Below the pieces are notes generated by a model. The model was not told the DNA's origin. It did no database searches and saw only the letters and a list, made by a program, of their open reading frames with translations. Positions 7,663 through 16,796 of a stretch of DNA of 64,000 bases are shown here, in pieces; within the stretch, counting starts at the first letter, position 1; each line of letters opens with the position of its first letter. Source of the DNA: Streptomyces sp. NRRL F-5727 (lineage in GTDB: Bacteria > Actinomycetota > Actinomycetes > Streptomycetales > Streptomycetaceae); the NCBI RefSeq assembly GCF_000719555.1, contig NZ_JOGX01000001.1:186001-250000 (forward strand), given 5' to 3'. A program made the position numbers and the translations under genes.

Positions 7663-9786
7663 GTGAACGATCCCGGCAGCAGCCAGGCCGGCCGCCGTGT
7701 GCGGCGGGGGCGCTCGGACCTGGCCGAGATCTCGGCCTGGTGGCGGGGGCTCGGCGGTGACGGGTTCGTGGTGCTGCCGCCGCCGGGGCGCGGTCGGTAC
7801 ACGCAGTCGGACGGGCATGAGGACGCCGCCGAGCTCGTCGCGGCTCGGGGTCTCGGCGGGCCCGTCTCCTTCGCGTACTGGCACTGGCAGTCGCATGGGC
7901 GGGCCTTCGACCGGTCCGGTGTCCTGACGGGCGAGCTGCTGCTCCACTGGGGCGGTGACCACGCGGTCGTCGCCGCCGGGCTCGGCGCGGGGCCGGCCGG
8001 CTTCCGTGTCGTCGACGGCGGGCCGCAGGGCGCGTTCCGGCTGGACCGGATCACGCGGCGGGGCGACGACGGGCTGCCCGATCCGGCGGACCCGGACGGC
8101 GTACGGCAGTTCCTCGCCGCGCTCGACGAGCCGGTGCGTCGCGGCGCGGTCCACCCTCAATACCGGCCCTTGTCCCCTGGTGAATCCGGGTGGCTGCACG
8201 AGCGGCTCGACGGCGCTGCGGACCTCGCGGACGCGACCCGTTTCGCGATCGCGCTGGAGCGGCGCGACGGGCTGACCTCCGACCAGGCGGTACGGCTCCA
8301 CCGCGCGTGGGCGGAGGAGTACGACGGGCGGCTCGTTCGGTGGACGGGGTGGCGGGAGCTGCTCCACGCCCTCCTGCGCCACGGTCGCGAGGAGGCGTGG
8401 GACACCGTCGCGGCCCTCGGTCCGCCGGCGGCGGGCGTCGTGGCCGAGGTGCCGTCCGAGCGGGGGCTGGAGGTCGTGCGGGCGTACGCGCTCACCGGCG
8501 TCCCGGGCGCGGTCTACGCCTGGCTGAAGCTGCAGCGGGCGCTGCGCGAGCCCGACGCGGTGCAGGCGGTGATCGCCCTCGCGGCGGAACTCGACGCCCA
8601 TGACGCGCCGGAGGCCGCCCTGCGGGCGCTGGCGGCGGCGCTGACCGGAGCGGTCACGGCCGACTGGCGCCGGGAGACCGGCACGGACGCCTTCGCCGGC
8701 CGGTCCTACGCCGCGCTCCTGGCCGTCCGCTTCGCCACCGACGATCGGCTGCCGCGCGCCCTGCGGGTCCTCTTCGCCCAGACCGCGCGCGACCACGTGG
8801 ACCTCGTACGCGAGGCAGCCCTCCGCGCCGAGCCCGCCGCACTCCCCGGAACCGCGCACGGAGCGGACACCGACCCTCCGACCACCACCGCCACCGCATA
8901 CGTCACCGATCGGGCCGACGTCCTGGCCGCGATCGAGCGTTACGAGGCCGCCCGCGACGGGCTGCTGTCCGGCAGCGGCCCCGACCTGACCGCTCCCGAA
9001 GGCGTCCTGAAGCGGGTGTGGCACCGGTACCGCACCCTCACCGAGGGCGACGTGCGCTGGCTGCGGGAGCGGATCGCGGACCCGGACACCGGCCTGCAGG
9101 GGCTCGGGTTCTGCCTCGAACTGCTCTACGCCCACGGTTTGGCAGGTCCGGCCGAGGTCGAGGCGCTGCTGCCGCGCCGGATGAAGGACCTCGCCAAGAA
9201 GTACCCGACCACGTACACCGAATGGCGCCACCCCCTCGTCACCCTCACCTGCCTCGCCCTCGACCTGGGGCACCCGGCGGCCGGGAAGCTGCTCACCTGG
9301 TGGGACGGCGCCCGCCCGGTCTGGAAGAACGAGCTGCGGCTCCTCACCCACCTCGGTGCGCCCGACGAGGCGAAGGCCGCCGCGCTGTGGGAGTTCGTGA
9401 CCTCCCGCGCCCATGACGTGGGCCAGTTGACGACGTGGGTGCTGGTCCGCGCCCGCCTCGACGGGGAGCACCCCCTCGTCGTGGCCGACCGGCTCCTCGG
9501 CACGCCCGGCGTTCATGAGCACAAGCTCCGCCAGGTGCTCGTCGGCGTCGCCGACCCGGGGCAGCCGCTGTGGCACTACGCCGTCGACGTCCGCAGCCGG
9601 GGGTGGTGGCAGCGCGCCCAGGAGGTCGCCGAGCACCCCGGTCTCTCCCCCGCCGCCCGCGCGATCGGCGTGCGGACGGCGCGCGAGCACTTCCTCGTCC
9701 GTCACCCGGACCAGCTGGAACCGGCGCCGACCGAGGCCGAGCGGGCCGCCGCCCTGGAGTGGACACGCCGTCACGACGGCAGCTGA
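7663..9786 (+). CDS. large helical protein of unknown function
   Basis: I do not recognise this 707-residue protein. It has no signal peptide, membrane helix or nucleotide-binding motif. From about residue 250 it is dominated by amphipathic helices with Leu/Ala-rich pairs (for example AALRALAAALTG and LLTHLGAPDEAKAAALWEFV), suggesting a HEAT- or ARM-like solenoid. The N-terminal 150 residues (WWRGLGGDGFVVLPPPGRG onward) look like a separate alpha/beta domain rich in Trp and Gly. GTG 7663 has AGGGAG six bases upstream and is preferred; ATG 7657 is too close to that site. Codon use matches neighbouring genes. Confidence 0.7.
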   Translation: MNDPGSSQAGRRVRRGRSDLAEISAWWRGLGGDGFVVLPPPGRGRYTQSDGHEDAAELVAARGLGGPVSFAYWHWQSHGRAFDRSGVLTGELLLHWGGDHAVVAAGLGAGPAGFRVVDGGPQGAFRLDRITRRGDDGLPDPADPDGVRQFLAALDEPVRRGAVHPQYRPLSPGESGWLHERLDGAADLADATRFAIALERRDGLTSDQAVRLHRAWAEEYDGRLVRWTGWRELLHALLRHGREEAWDTVAALGPPAAGVVAEVPSERGLEVVRAYALTGVPGAVYAWLKLQRALREPDAVQAVIALAAELDAHDAPEAALRALAAALTGAVTADWRRETGTDAFAGRSYAALLAVRFATDDRLPRALRVLFAQTARDHVDLVREAALRAEPAALPGTAHGADTDPPTTTATAYVTDRADVLAAIERYEAARDGLLSGSGPDLTAPEGVLKRVWHRYRTLTEGDVRWLRERIADPDTGLQGLGFCLELLYAHGLAGPAEVEALLPRRMKDLAKKYPTTYTEWRHPLVTLTCLALDLGHPAAGKLLTWWDGARPVWKNELRLLTHLGAPDEAKAAALWEFVTSRAHDVGQLTTWVLVRARLDGEHPLVVADRLLGTPGVHEHKLRQVLVGVADPGQPLWHYAVDVRSRGWWQRAQEVAEHPGLSPAARAIGVRTAREHFLVRHPDQLEPAPTEAERAAALEWTRRHDGS

Positions 9787-9925
9787 CGGATGCGCGCGGC
9801 CTCCTCACCCGTGGGGGTGGAGCGCCGCCGTCCAGTAGGCGCAGTGCGGCCCGTCGGGGGCCGGGGGCCCGTCGCCGTCGCAGAAAGCTGTGGTCCCCAG
9901 GATCCGACGGACGGAGTGGTCTCGC

Positions 9926-11920
9926 ATGTCCCTGAAATCCCCATGGCCCCGGGCCGGACGCGCGGGCGCGGTGGGCGCCACGGCGCTGGCGCTCGTCCTC
10001 GGCCTGCCCGCGGTGGCGACGGCCGCGCCCGGCGATCTGGACCCGACCTTCGACAACGACGGCCGGGTGGTCACCGACCTGGGCGGGTACGCGGGGGCCG
10101 AGGGCATGGTCATCCAGCCCGACGGGAAGATCGTCACCCTCGGGTACAGCTACACCACGGAGACCTCCGGGGACTTCACGCTGACGCGGTACAACACCGA
10201 CGGCGCCCTGGACCCGACCTTCGGTGGTGACGGTATCGTCACCACCGACTTCGTCGGCGCCAACAACGACGAGGGCCGCGGTCTGGCCCTCCAGCCCGAC
10301 GGGAAGATCGTCGCGGTGGGCGGGTCCACCGACTGGGGCGGCAACGGCGCGTGGGCGGCGGCCCGTTACCTCCCCGACGGCAGCCTCGACCCGACCTTCG
10401 GCGAGGGCGGGAAGGTCCTCACCGAGATCGACGTCGACGCGATCGAGACGGCCGAGTCGGTGGTGGTGCTGTCCGACGGCAGGATCGTCGCCGGCGGGTC
10501 GAGCAACGGCGTGTGGTCGCTGGTGCGCTGGGACGCCTCCGGCGTCCCCGACCCGGCCTTCGACGGCGACGGCCGCGTCACCACCTCCTTCGGCGCCGGC
10601 TGCTGTCAGGGGGTCAGCGACCTGGTGGCGCAGGCCGACGGCCGGATCGTCGCCGTCGGCCACGCCGGTGGCCTGGCCCTGACCCGCTACCTCGACAACG
10701 GCAGCCTCGACACGAGCTTCGACGGCGACGGGCGGGTCACCACCGGGCTCGGCACCGGTTCCGGAGTGGAGCTCCAGTCCGACGGGCGGATCGTCGTCAC
10801 CGGCAAGGAGGGCAACTCCTTCCTGGTGGCCCGGTTCACCGCCGGCGGCGCCCCGGACCCGAGCTTCGACGGCGACGGCCGGGTCCTCACCTCCTTCGGG
10901 CCCGAGGACGGCGGCGCGACGGACATCGCCCTCCAGTCCGACGGCCGGATCGTCGCGGCCGGCACCTACGCCGGCGACTTCGCCCTGGCCAGGTACAACA
11001 CCGGCGGCAGTCTCGACCCGGACTTCGGCGGCGACGGGAAGGTGACCACCGACTTCGGGGGCCCCTCGGACGCCGCCGCGCGCGTCGCGCTGCAGAGCGA
11101 CGGCAAGATCGTCGCCGCCGGGCTCGCCGGTACCGCCTACAGCTTCGACGCCCACCGTGGTCTGGCCCGGTACCTGGGCGGGGGCGGCATCGAGCCGCCG
11201 GCCGGTGTGGACGTGTCGGTGACGAAGGCCGGGCCGAGCGCGGTCAGCATCGGCGACACCGCCACGTACACCGTCCGCGTGACGAACAACAGCACCTCGA
11301 CCTCGGCGACGAACGTGCAGCTCGTCGACACCCTGACGGGCACGGCGACCATCCTGTCCGCCACCACCGACCGGGGCACCTGCACGACCGTCCCGGGCCG
11401 GGTCACCTGCGCGATCGGCACCCTCGCCCCGACCGGCAGCCCCTCCGGTTCCACCGCCACGGTGACGATCGTCGCCGAGCCCTCCCGGACCGGGACCCTC
11501 ACCGACACGGCGACCGTCACCGCCGCACAGAGCGACCCGACACCGGGCAACAACACCGCGACCCGTAGCACCACGGTGAGCAACACCCGCGGCTGCACGA
11601 TCATCGGGACCAGCGGCGCCGACACCCTCAACGGCACGTACGGCGGTGACGTGATCTGCGCGCTCAGCGGCAACGACACCGTGAACGCGGGCTTCGGCAA
11701 CGACACCGTCCACGCCGGACCGGGCAACGACCGGGCGGACGGCAGCTACCACAACGACACCCTCGTCGGAGGCCCGGGCGCCGACACGCTCCTCGGCAAC
11801 TACGGCAACGACTCGCTGAACACGGTGGACGGGGTAGCCGGGAACGACACCGCGAACGGCGGCCTCAACACGGACACCTGCACCACGGATCCGTCCGACG
11901 TCCGCATCAGCTGCCCCTGA
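9926..11920 (+). CDS. secreted delta-60 repeat / DUF11 / RTX-like protein
   Basis: This 664-residue protein starts with a signal peptide (GAVGATALALVLGLPAVATAA). About residues 30-420 hold seven or eight delta-60 repeats, each with the pattern LDPTFGGDG-(V/I)-T...F followed by QPDGKIV(A)-G, which build a beta-propeller-like fold. Residues about 430-550 are a DUF11 domain (VTKAGPSAVSIGDTATYTV, ending DPTPGNNTATRS), common in bacterial surface adhesins. The tail has GTSGADTLNG, GNDTVNAG and GPGADTLLG repeats similar to calcium-binding RTX nonapeptides. It is probably extracellular; the ligand is unknown. ATG 9926 has GGAG nine bases upstream and leads directly into the signal peptide. Confidence 0.85.
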   Translation: MSLKSPWPRAGRAGAVGATALALVLGLPAVATAAPGDLDPTFDNDGRVVTDLGGYAGAEGMVIQPDGKIVTLGYSYTTETSGDFTLTRYNTDGALDPTFGGDGIVTTDFVGANNDEGRGLALQPDGKIVAVGGSTDWGGNGAWAAARYLPDGSLDPTFGEGGKVLTEIDVDAIETAESVVVLSDGRIVAGGSSNGVWSLVRWDASGVPDPAFDGDGRVTTSFGAGCCQGVSDLVAQADGRIVAVGHAGGLALTRYLDNGSLDTSFDGDGRVTTGLGTGSGVELQSDGRIVVTGKEGNSFLVARFTAGGAPDPSFDGDGRVLTSFGPEDGGATDIALQSDGRIVAAGTYAGDFALARYNTGGSLDPDFGGDGKVTTDFGGPSDAAARVALQSDGKIVAAGLAGTAYSFDAHRGLARYLGGGGIEPPAGVDVSVTKAGPSAVSIGDTATYTVRVTNNSTSTSATNVQLVDTLTGTATILSATTDRGTCTTVPGRVTCAIGTLAPTGSPSGSTATVTIVAEPSRTGTLTDTATVTAAQSDPTPGNNTATRSTTVSNTRGCTIIGTSGADTLNGTYGGDVICALSGNDTVNAGFGNDTVHAGPGNDRADGSYHNDTLVGGPGADTLLGNYGNDSLNTVDGVAGNDTANGGLNTDTCTTDPSDVRISCP

Positions 11921-11942
11921 CCGGCCGACGGCACGCCCCTGG

Positions 11943-11966
11943 CGGACGGCGCGCGGGCGCCGTCCG
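11943..11966 (+). terminator. terminator after delta-60 repeat gene
   Basis: CGGACGGCGC (11943-11952) and GCGCCGTCCG (11957-11966) form a perfect 10-bp stem with a GCGG tetraloop, 22 bases after the stop. Confidence 0.75.
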
Positions 11967-12024
11967 TCGGGGGCCGCCCCGAACCCGCTTGCCCCGGCCG
12001 GTCGCCGCTGCCGAGGATGGCCCC

Positions 12025-12624
12025 ATGGGTACCCCGTCCGCGCACCCCGGCACCGTCCGGCACCATGACCACGGCATCCACCTGGCGTGCTTCACCGGCC
12101 GGATCCTCGTGGTCTGCCCGCGCTGCGGCGGGCGCGCGCTCGTCGTCCCCCAGCCGGGTCTCGCACCACCGGAGCACCTCGGCGAACTGCTCTGCACCCC
12201 GCGCCGACTGGCCTGCCCCGGGTGCGGTGCGGTGGCCGACCACCAGCCCGAACGGCGCGGCGCCGGCATCGTCGGCGCCCGTCCGGGCGGTACCGAGGAT
12301 CCCTTCTTCCGGCGGCCGCTGTGGCTCCAGACGCGCTGCGCGGGACGGATCCTCTGGGCCTACGACGAGGAGCACGTCGACGCCCTCGCCGCGTACGTCG
12401 GCGCGCACCACCGCGTGCGGCACGCCTCCCCGACCCTGTCGATGTTCGCGCGGCTGCCCGCCTGGATGAAATCCGCCCAGAACCGGCCCGAGGTCCTGGC
12501 CGGCCTGGCGACCCTGCGGACCCTCGCCGCGCTCTCGGCCCCCGCCGACCGCTCCGACGCGGCCCACCCACGCGGCGACCGCTCCCGTCACACCGGCAGC
12601 CTCGGCTTCTACCGCAGCCGGTAG
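12025..12624 (+). CDS. zinc-ribbon protein of unknown function
   Basis: This 199-residue protein contains two CxxC knuckles, CPRCGGRAL near residue 34 and CPGCGAVAD near residue 70, which together could bind one zinc ion. Between and after them are short strands, then a hydrophobic helical tail (PTLSMFARLPAWMKSAQNRPEVLAGLATLRTL region). Similar small proteins of unknown role occur widely in streptomycetes; I cannot name one. ATG 12025 has GAGG about eight bases upstream. It is a single gene between the delta-60 terminator and the nucleoside kinase. Confidence 0.68.
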   Translation: MGTPSAHPGTVRHHDHGIHLACFTGRILVVCPRCGGRALVVPQPGLAPPEHLGELLCTPRRLACPGCGAVADHQPERRGAGIVGARPGGTEDPFFRRPLWLQTRCAGRILWAYDEEHVDALAAYVGAHHRVRHASPTLSMFARLPAWMKSAQNRPEVLAGLATLRTLAALSAPADRSDAAHPRGDRSRHTGSLGFYRSR

Positions 12625-12759
12625 CCGACCGCCGACGCCGTCCGCGGTCCGCCGACCGGCACCGGCATGCCCAGGTCGGATCGTCATCTAGGATTCACGG
12701 GGGTTACGGGAGGCCGGCTCCCCGTCCGCGAACAGAAGAACTCCAGGGAGAAGTGAGGG

Positions 12760-13422
12760 ATGCCGGTGATCTGCGTCGGTGGCATGATCGGGATCGGCAA
12801 GACGAGCGTGGCCGAACTGCTCGCCAAGGAGCTGGGCACCGAGGTCTTCTACGAGAGCGTGGACGACAATCCGATCCTCCCGCTGTTCTACTCGGCGAGC
12901 CCCGAGGAGATCCAGGCCAAGCGCTATCCCTTCCTCCTCCAGCTGTACTTCCTCCAGACGCGGTTCGCCGCGATCAAGGAGGCGTACAAGCAGGACGACA
13001 GCGTGCTCGACCGGTCCATCTACGAGGACTGGTACTTCGCCAAGGTCAACCACGACCTGGGTCGGATCAGCTCCCTCGAGATGCAGGTGTACGAGGGGCT
13101 GCTCGACGAGATGATGCGCGAGATCGAGGGCCTGCCGTACCGCAAGGCGCCCGACCTGATGGTCTACCTCAAGGCGGACTTCGAGACGGTGCTGCACCGC
13201 ATCGGGCTGCGGGGACGCGACTTCGAGCAGGACGAGAGCCTGGTCGAGTACTACCGGACGCTGTGGTCCGGCTACGACGAGTGGGTGCACCAGCACTACT
13301 CCGCCAGCGACGTCCTCGTCGTCGACATGAACCACACGGACGTGGTGAACAACCCGGACGACGCGGCCCGCGTGGCCCAGGAGGTCAAGAACGCCCTGGC
13401 GGAGGTCGCGGGCCGGCGGTGA
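12760..13422 (+). CDS. deoxynucleoside kinase
   Basis: This 220-residue protein belongs to the deoxynucleoside monophosphate-forming kinase family (deoxyadenosine/deoxyguanosine kinase type), which salvages deoxynucleosides with ATP. The P-loop is GMIGIGKTS at residues 8-16. The family's (D/E)RS motif is present as LDRSIYEDWYF near residue 86, and RGRDFEQDE provides the arginine-rich lid near residue 150. The length is right for the bacterial enzyme. The ribosome site is AGGGAGAAG just before ATG 12760. Substrate preference among purine deoxynucleosides cannot be told from sequence. Confidence 0.85.
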   Translation: MPVICVGGMIGIGKTSVAELLAKELGTEVFYESVDDNPILPLFYSASPEEIQAKRYPFLLQLYFLQTRFAAIKEAYKQDDSVLDRSIYEDWYFAKVNHDLGRISSLEMQVYEGLLDEMMREIEGLPYRKAPDLMVYLKADFETVLHRIGLRGRDFEQDESLVEYYRTLWSGYDEWVHQHYSASDVLVVDMNHTDVVNNPDDAARVAQEVKNALAEVAGRR

Positions 13423-13487
13423 GCCCGCGTGCCCTGCCGCGGCCTCGACGGGAGGTCCGGCGGGGCGGGTCCAAGATCCGTCTGTGG

Positions 13488-13493
13488 TAGCTT
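13488..13493 (+). promoter_or_regulatory. probable -10 element of the cobalamin transport operon
   Basis: TAGCTT lies about 40 bases before the conserved riboswitch core and would start transcription near 13500. The -35 is not convincing. Confidence 0.35.
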
Positions 13494-13529
13494 GCCCAGG
13501 CCAGTCGTACCTCTGTACGTACCGACACG

Positions 13530-13683
13530 GTACGTACACGGGTCAGGGAATCCGGTGGGAATCCGGAACTGACGCGCAGCGGTGAGGGTGACGGGCGGGA
13601 CATCGGCCACTGGGCCCCGAGGGGCCTGGGAAGGCGTTCCGTCCGGATGACCCCGAGTCCGAAGACCTGCTGGCACCCGGGGG
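13530..13683 (+). ncRNA. cobalamin (AdoCbl) riboswitch
   Basis: The leader between the kinase gene and the importer contains the conserved parts of the cobalamin aptamer in order: GGGAATCCGGTGGGAATCCG and then ACTGACGCGCAGCGGTGA from 13545 (the core with its receptor loop), GCCACTGGGCC and GGGAAGGC in the middle, and the B12 box ATGACCCCGAGTCCGAAGACC from 13647 (ending CTGCTGG). It should repress the downstream btuFCD genes when adenosylcobalamin is abundant, in high-GC bacteria probably by blocking translation. The expression platform was not resolved. Confidence 0.88.
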
Positions 13684-13756
13684 GCGCCGGTCGTCGTCCG
13701 GGGTGCACCGTACGACAGGCTCCGCGCATGAGCCGTGACGCAGAGGACTCCTCACC

Positions 13757-14809
13757 GTGCCCTTCGCACCTCCCGTCCGTTCCGCCGTGCTGCTCGTCGC
13801 CGGCGGTCTCCTCGTGGCCGGCTGCGCCGGCGGCGGTCCGGCCTCGCCGGCCGCCTCGCCCGGCGGGAAGGGGTCCGACTCCGGCCACCGGCCCGTCAGC
13901 CTCGACAACTGCGGGCAGCGCGTCGAGGTCGCCCAGGCCCCCCGCCGCGCCGTGGCGCTCGACCAGGGTTCGGCCGAGATCCTGCTCTCGCTCGGTCTCG
14001 CCGACCGGATGGTGGGCACCGCCACCTGGACGGACCCCGTCCTCAAGGGCCTGGAGAAGGCGAACGCCACGGTTCCCCGGCTCGCCGAGCGCTACCCGTC
14101 CTTCGAGAAGGTGCTGGACACCGAGCCGGACTTCGTCAGCGCCTCCTTCCTCTACACGCTCGGCAAGGGCGGCGTGGCGCCGCGGGAGCGGTTCACGCAG
14201 CTCGGCGTGCCCACGTACCTCTCCCCCGCCGACTGTGTCGGCAAGGACAACAGCGGCGACGGCGACGGCGTCCGGACCGCGCCGCTGACGATGGACACCG
14301 TGTACGGCGAGGTCCGCGACCTCGCCGGGATCTTCGGCGTCCCGGAGCGCGGCGAGAAGCTCGTCGGCGAGCTCCGTGCCCGGGTGGCGAAGGCCAAGGC
14401 CGGCGCCGACTTCGGCGACGCGTCCGTCCTCTACTGGTTCTCCGACTCCCAGGGCCCGTACATGGCCGGATGCTGTGGCGCACCGGGAATCGTCAGCCGG
14501 GAACTCGGGGTGAAGAACGTCTTCGACGACACCAAGGAGGAGTGGCCGCAGATCAACTGGGAGACGGTCGTCGACCGCGATCCGGACGTGCTGGTGATCG
14601 CCGATCTGACCCGCAAGGCCCAGTCGGCCGAGAGCGCCGCGAAGAAGATCGAGTTCCTGGAGTCCCATCCCGTCACCCGGAACATGACGGCGGTGCGGAA
14701 GAAGCGGTACGTGATCCTCAGCGGCCAGGCCATGAACCCGACGATCCGCACCGTCGAGGGCATCGAACAGGTGGCCGCCGCGCTGCGGACGTACGGACTC
14801 GCGAAGTGA
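13757..14809 (+). CDS. btuF: cobalamin ABC transporter substrate-binding lipoprotein
   Basis: This 350-residue periplasmic-type binding protein (FecB/BtuF fold) has a lipoprotein signal ending in LLVAGC, with the acylated cysteine at about residue 23. The mature protein has the paired alpha/beta domains of the family, with typical phrases ALDQGSAEILLSLGLADRMVG near the start and VLVIADLTRKAQ later. Iron-siderophore binding proteins look alike; the cobalamin assignment rests on the riboswitch immediately upstream. GTG 13757 has a GAGGAC site. Its TGA overlaps the GTG of the permease gene. Confidence 0.83.
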   Translation: MPFAPPVRSAVLLVAGGLLVAGCAGGGPASPAASPGGKGSDSGHRPVSLDNCGQRVEVAQAPRRAVALDQGSAEILLSLGLADRMVGTATWTDPVLKGLEKANATVPRLAERYPSFEKVLDTEPDFVSASFLYTLGKGGVAPRERFTQLGVPTYLSPADCVGKDNSGDGDGVRTAPLTMDTVYGEVRDLAGIFGVPERGEKLVGELRARVAKAKAGADFGDASVLYWFSDSQGPYMAGCCGAPGIVSRELGVKNVFDDTKEEWPQINWETVVDRDPDVLVIADLTRKAQSAESAAKKIEFLESHPVTRNMTAVRKKRYVILSGQAMNPTIRTVEGIEQVAAALRTYGLAK

Positions 14810-15978
14810 CGCGGCCGGGCACGGGAATCCAGAGCACGACCGACTCCGCGGCCGGGGCCGGGGCCGGGGCCGGGGCCGGTACCGACACCGCGGCCGGGAC
14901 CGGGGCCGGGGAGAAGCGACATCAGGGCGCCGTCACCCCCGCCTCGCCGCCCTCCCTCCGCTCCTCCCGTGCGCTCCCTCCGGTCGCCGGCGCCGCCGGG
15001 GTCCTCCTCCTGTGCGCGTCCGTCGCGCTCGCCGTCACCGTCGGTCCGGCCGACCTCCGCGTCGCGGACGCCTGGTCGGTGGTCGCCTCGCACCTCGGCG
15101 GCAGCCCGTCCGGCCTGAGTCCGATCCGGGAGGGCATCGTCTGGGACCTGCGGCTGCCGCGCACGCTCCTCGCGGCCGTGTGCGGCGCCGGGCTCGCGGT
15201 CTGCGGGGCGGTGATGCAGTCGCTGCTGCGCAATCCGCTCGCCGACCCGTTCGTCCTCGGCGTCTCCTCCGGTGCCTCGACCGGGGCCGTCGCCGTCGTC
15301 GTCCTCGGGGTGGGCGGCGGTGCGGTGTCCATCGCCGGGGGCGCGTTCCTCGGCGCGCTCGGCTCCTTCGGCCTGGTCCTGCTGCTGAGCCACACGCTGG
15401 GCGGTTCGACGGACCGCGTCGTCCTGGCGGGGGTGGCGGCGATGCAGCTCTTCTCCGCGCTGACCTCGTTCGTGGTGATGACCGCCGCGGACGCCGAGAC
15501 GACCCGGGGCGTGCTCTTCTGGCTGCTCGGCTCGCTGAGCGGCGCCGACTGGGCCGACGCCGGGGTGTGCGCGGCGGTGCTCGCCGTCGCGCTCCTGGTG
15601 TGCGGCGGCCACGCCCGTACGCTGGACGCCTTCGCGTTCGGCGAGGACGCGGCGGCGACGCTGGGCGTGCCGGTGGCCCGGACCCGGCTGGTCCTCCTCT
15701 CGGTCACCGCGCTGCTGACGGCCGTGCTCGTCGCCTCGGCCGGTGCGATCGGCTTCGTCGGGCTGGTGCTGCCGCACGCGATCCGGGCGCTCGCCGGTCC
15801 TGGGCACGCCCGGCTGCTGCCGCTGACGGCGCTGGCGGGCGCGGTGTTCCTGGTGTGGGCCGACACCCTCGCCCGTACCGTGCTCGATCCCCAGGAGGTC
15901 CCAGTCGGGGTGGTGACGTCGCTCGTCGGCGTCCCCGCGTTCGTCCTCGTCCTGTACCGCACCAGGAGCACGCGATGA
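14806..15978 (+). CDS. btuC: cobalamin ABC transporter permease (FecCD family)
   Basis: This 390-residue integral membrane protein has about ten hydrophobic helices and the FecCD family signature: LRLPRTLLAAVCGAGLAVCGAVMQSLLRNPLADPFVLG, with the GxMMQ-like and NPLADP segments, and later AGAIGFVGLVLPH. GTG 14806 overlaps the binding-protein stop. An unusual feature is a 50-residue hydrophilic N-terminal extension encoded by a GGGGCC tandem repeat (AGAGAGAG), ahead of the first membrane helix. The other components are its neighbours on both sides. Confidence 0.87.
   Translation: MTRPGTGIQSTTDSAAGAGAGAGAGTDTAAGTGAGEKRHQGAVTPASPPSLRSSRALPPVAGAAGVLLLCASVALAVTVGPADLRVADAWSVVASHLGGSPSGLSPIREGIVWDLRLPRTLLAAVCGAGLAVCGAVMQSLLRNPLADPFVLGVSSGASTGAVAVVVLGVGGGAVSIAGGAFLGALGSFGLVLLLSHTLGGSTDRVVLAGVAAMQLFSALTSFVVMTAADAETTRGVLFWLLGSLSGADWADAGVCAAVLAVALLVCGGHARTLDAFAFGEDAAATLGVPVARTRLVLLSVTALLTAVLVASAGAIGFVGLVLPHAIRALAGPGHARLLPLTALAGAVFLVWADTLARTVLDPQEVPVGVVTSLVGVPAFVLVLYRTRSTR
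14850..14880 (+). repeat. GGGGCC hexamer tandem repeat inside btuC
   Basis: About five in-frame copies of GGGGCC encode alternating Ala-Gly in the N-terminal extension of the permease. Being a multiple of three, copy-number change would alter length without breaking the frame. Confidence 0.7.
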
Positions 15979-16787
15979 CCGGCACGCGGCCGCGCACCGA
16001 CGCGGAGGCGGGGCTCCGCGCCGCGCACGTCTCCCGTACCGCGGGCGGCGCACTGGTCCTGGACGGTGTGAGCCTCGCGCCGGGCCCGGGCACGCTCACC
16101 GGGCTGCTGGGCCCGAACGGCTCGGGGAAGTCCACCCTGCTGCGCGTCCTGGCGGGCGTCCTGACCCCGGACATCGGGGTCGTCACCCTCGACGGCGATC
16201 CCCTGCGCGCCGTCCCGCGCCGCGCGCTGGCCCGGCGGGTGGCCGTCGTCGAGCAGCACGCCGACACGCAGGTCGATCTCACCGTGGCCGACGCGGTCCG
16301 CCTCGGGCGCGTCCCGCACCGCCGGGCGTGGTCGCCGGCGACGGCCGCCGACGAGGCAGCGGTACGTTCCGCGCTCGCCCGCACCGGTCTGGCCGAGCGG
16401 GCGCACCGCACCTGGCGCACCCTGTCGGGCGGCGAACGCCAGCGCGTGCAGCTCGCCCGCGCCCTCGCCCAGGAGCCGCGCGAACTCCTCCTCGACGAGC
16501 CGACGAACCACCTCGACGTCCAGCACCAGCTCGATCTGATGGCCCTGGTCGCGGACCTGCGCCTGACCTGCGTCATGGCGCTGCACGACCTCAACCTCGC
16601 GGCGATGTACTGCGACCACGTGGTGGTCCTGCGCGAGGGCCGGATCGCGGCGGCGGGCCCGGTGACCGAGGTCCTCACCGCACGCCTGATCGCGGACGTC
16701 TACGGCGTCCGCGCCGAGGTGACCCACCCCGCCCCGGACGGCCGCCCCCACATCCGGTTCCTCGGCACCTCGCCGAGGAGGTCCTAG
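15975..16787 (+). CDS. btuD: cobalamin ABC transporter ATP-binding protein
   Basis: This 270-residue ATPase has all ABC motifs: Walker A GLLGPNGSGKST, Q-loop VVEQHADTQVDLT, signature LSGGERQRV, Walker B LLLDEPTNHLD and the switch histidine in MALHDLN. It is closest in style to FecE/BtuD/FhuC ATPases. ATG 15975 overlaps the permease stop. With the two genes upstream it completes an importer under riboswitch control. Confidence 0.88.
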   Translation: MTGTRPRTDAEAGLRAAHVSRTAGGALVLDGVSLAPGPGTLTGLLGPNGSGKSTLLRVLAGVLTPDIGVVTLDGDPLRAVPRRALARRVAVVEQHADTQVDLTVADAVRLGRVPHRRAWSPATAADEAAVRSALARTGLAERAHRTWRTLSGGERQRVQLARALAQEPRELLLDEPTNHLDVQHQLDLMALVADLRLTCVMALHDLNLAAMYCDHVVVLREGRIAAAGPVTEVLTARLIADVYGVRAEVTHPAPDGRPHIRFLGTSPRRS

Positions 16788-16796
16788 GAGGTTGCC

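Noticed and set aside
9926..11920. RTX toxin
   Set aside because: No hydrophobic pore domain, no acyltransferase, no type I secretion genes; only RTX-like repeats at the tail.
13757..16787. Iron-siderophore importer annotation for the FecB/FecCD/FecE-like genes
   Set aside because: The proteins alone would allow it, but the cobalamin aptamer directly upstream favours cobalamin uptake.
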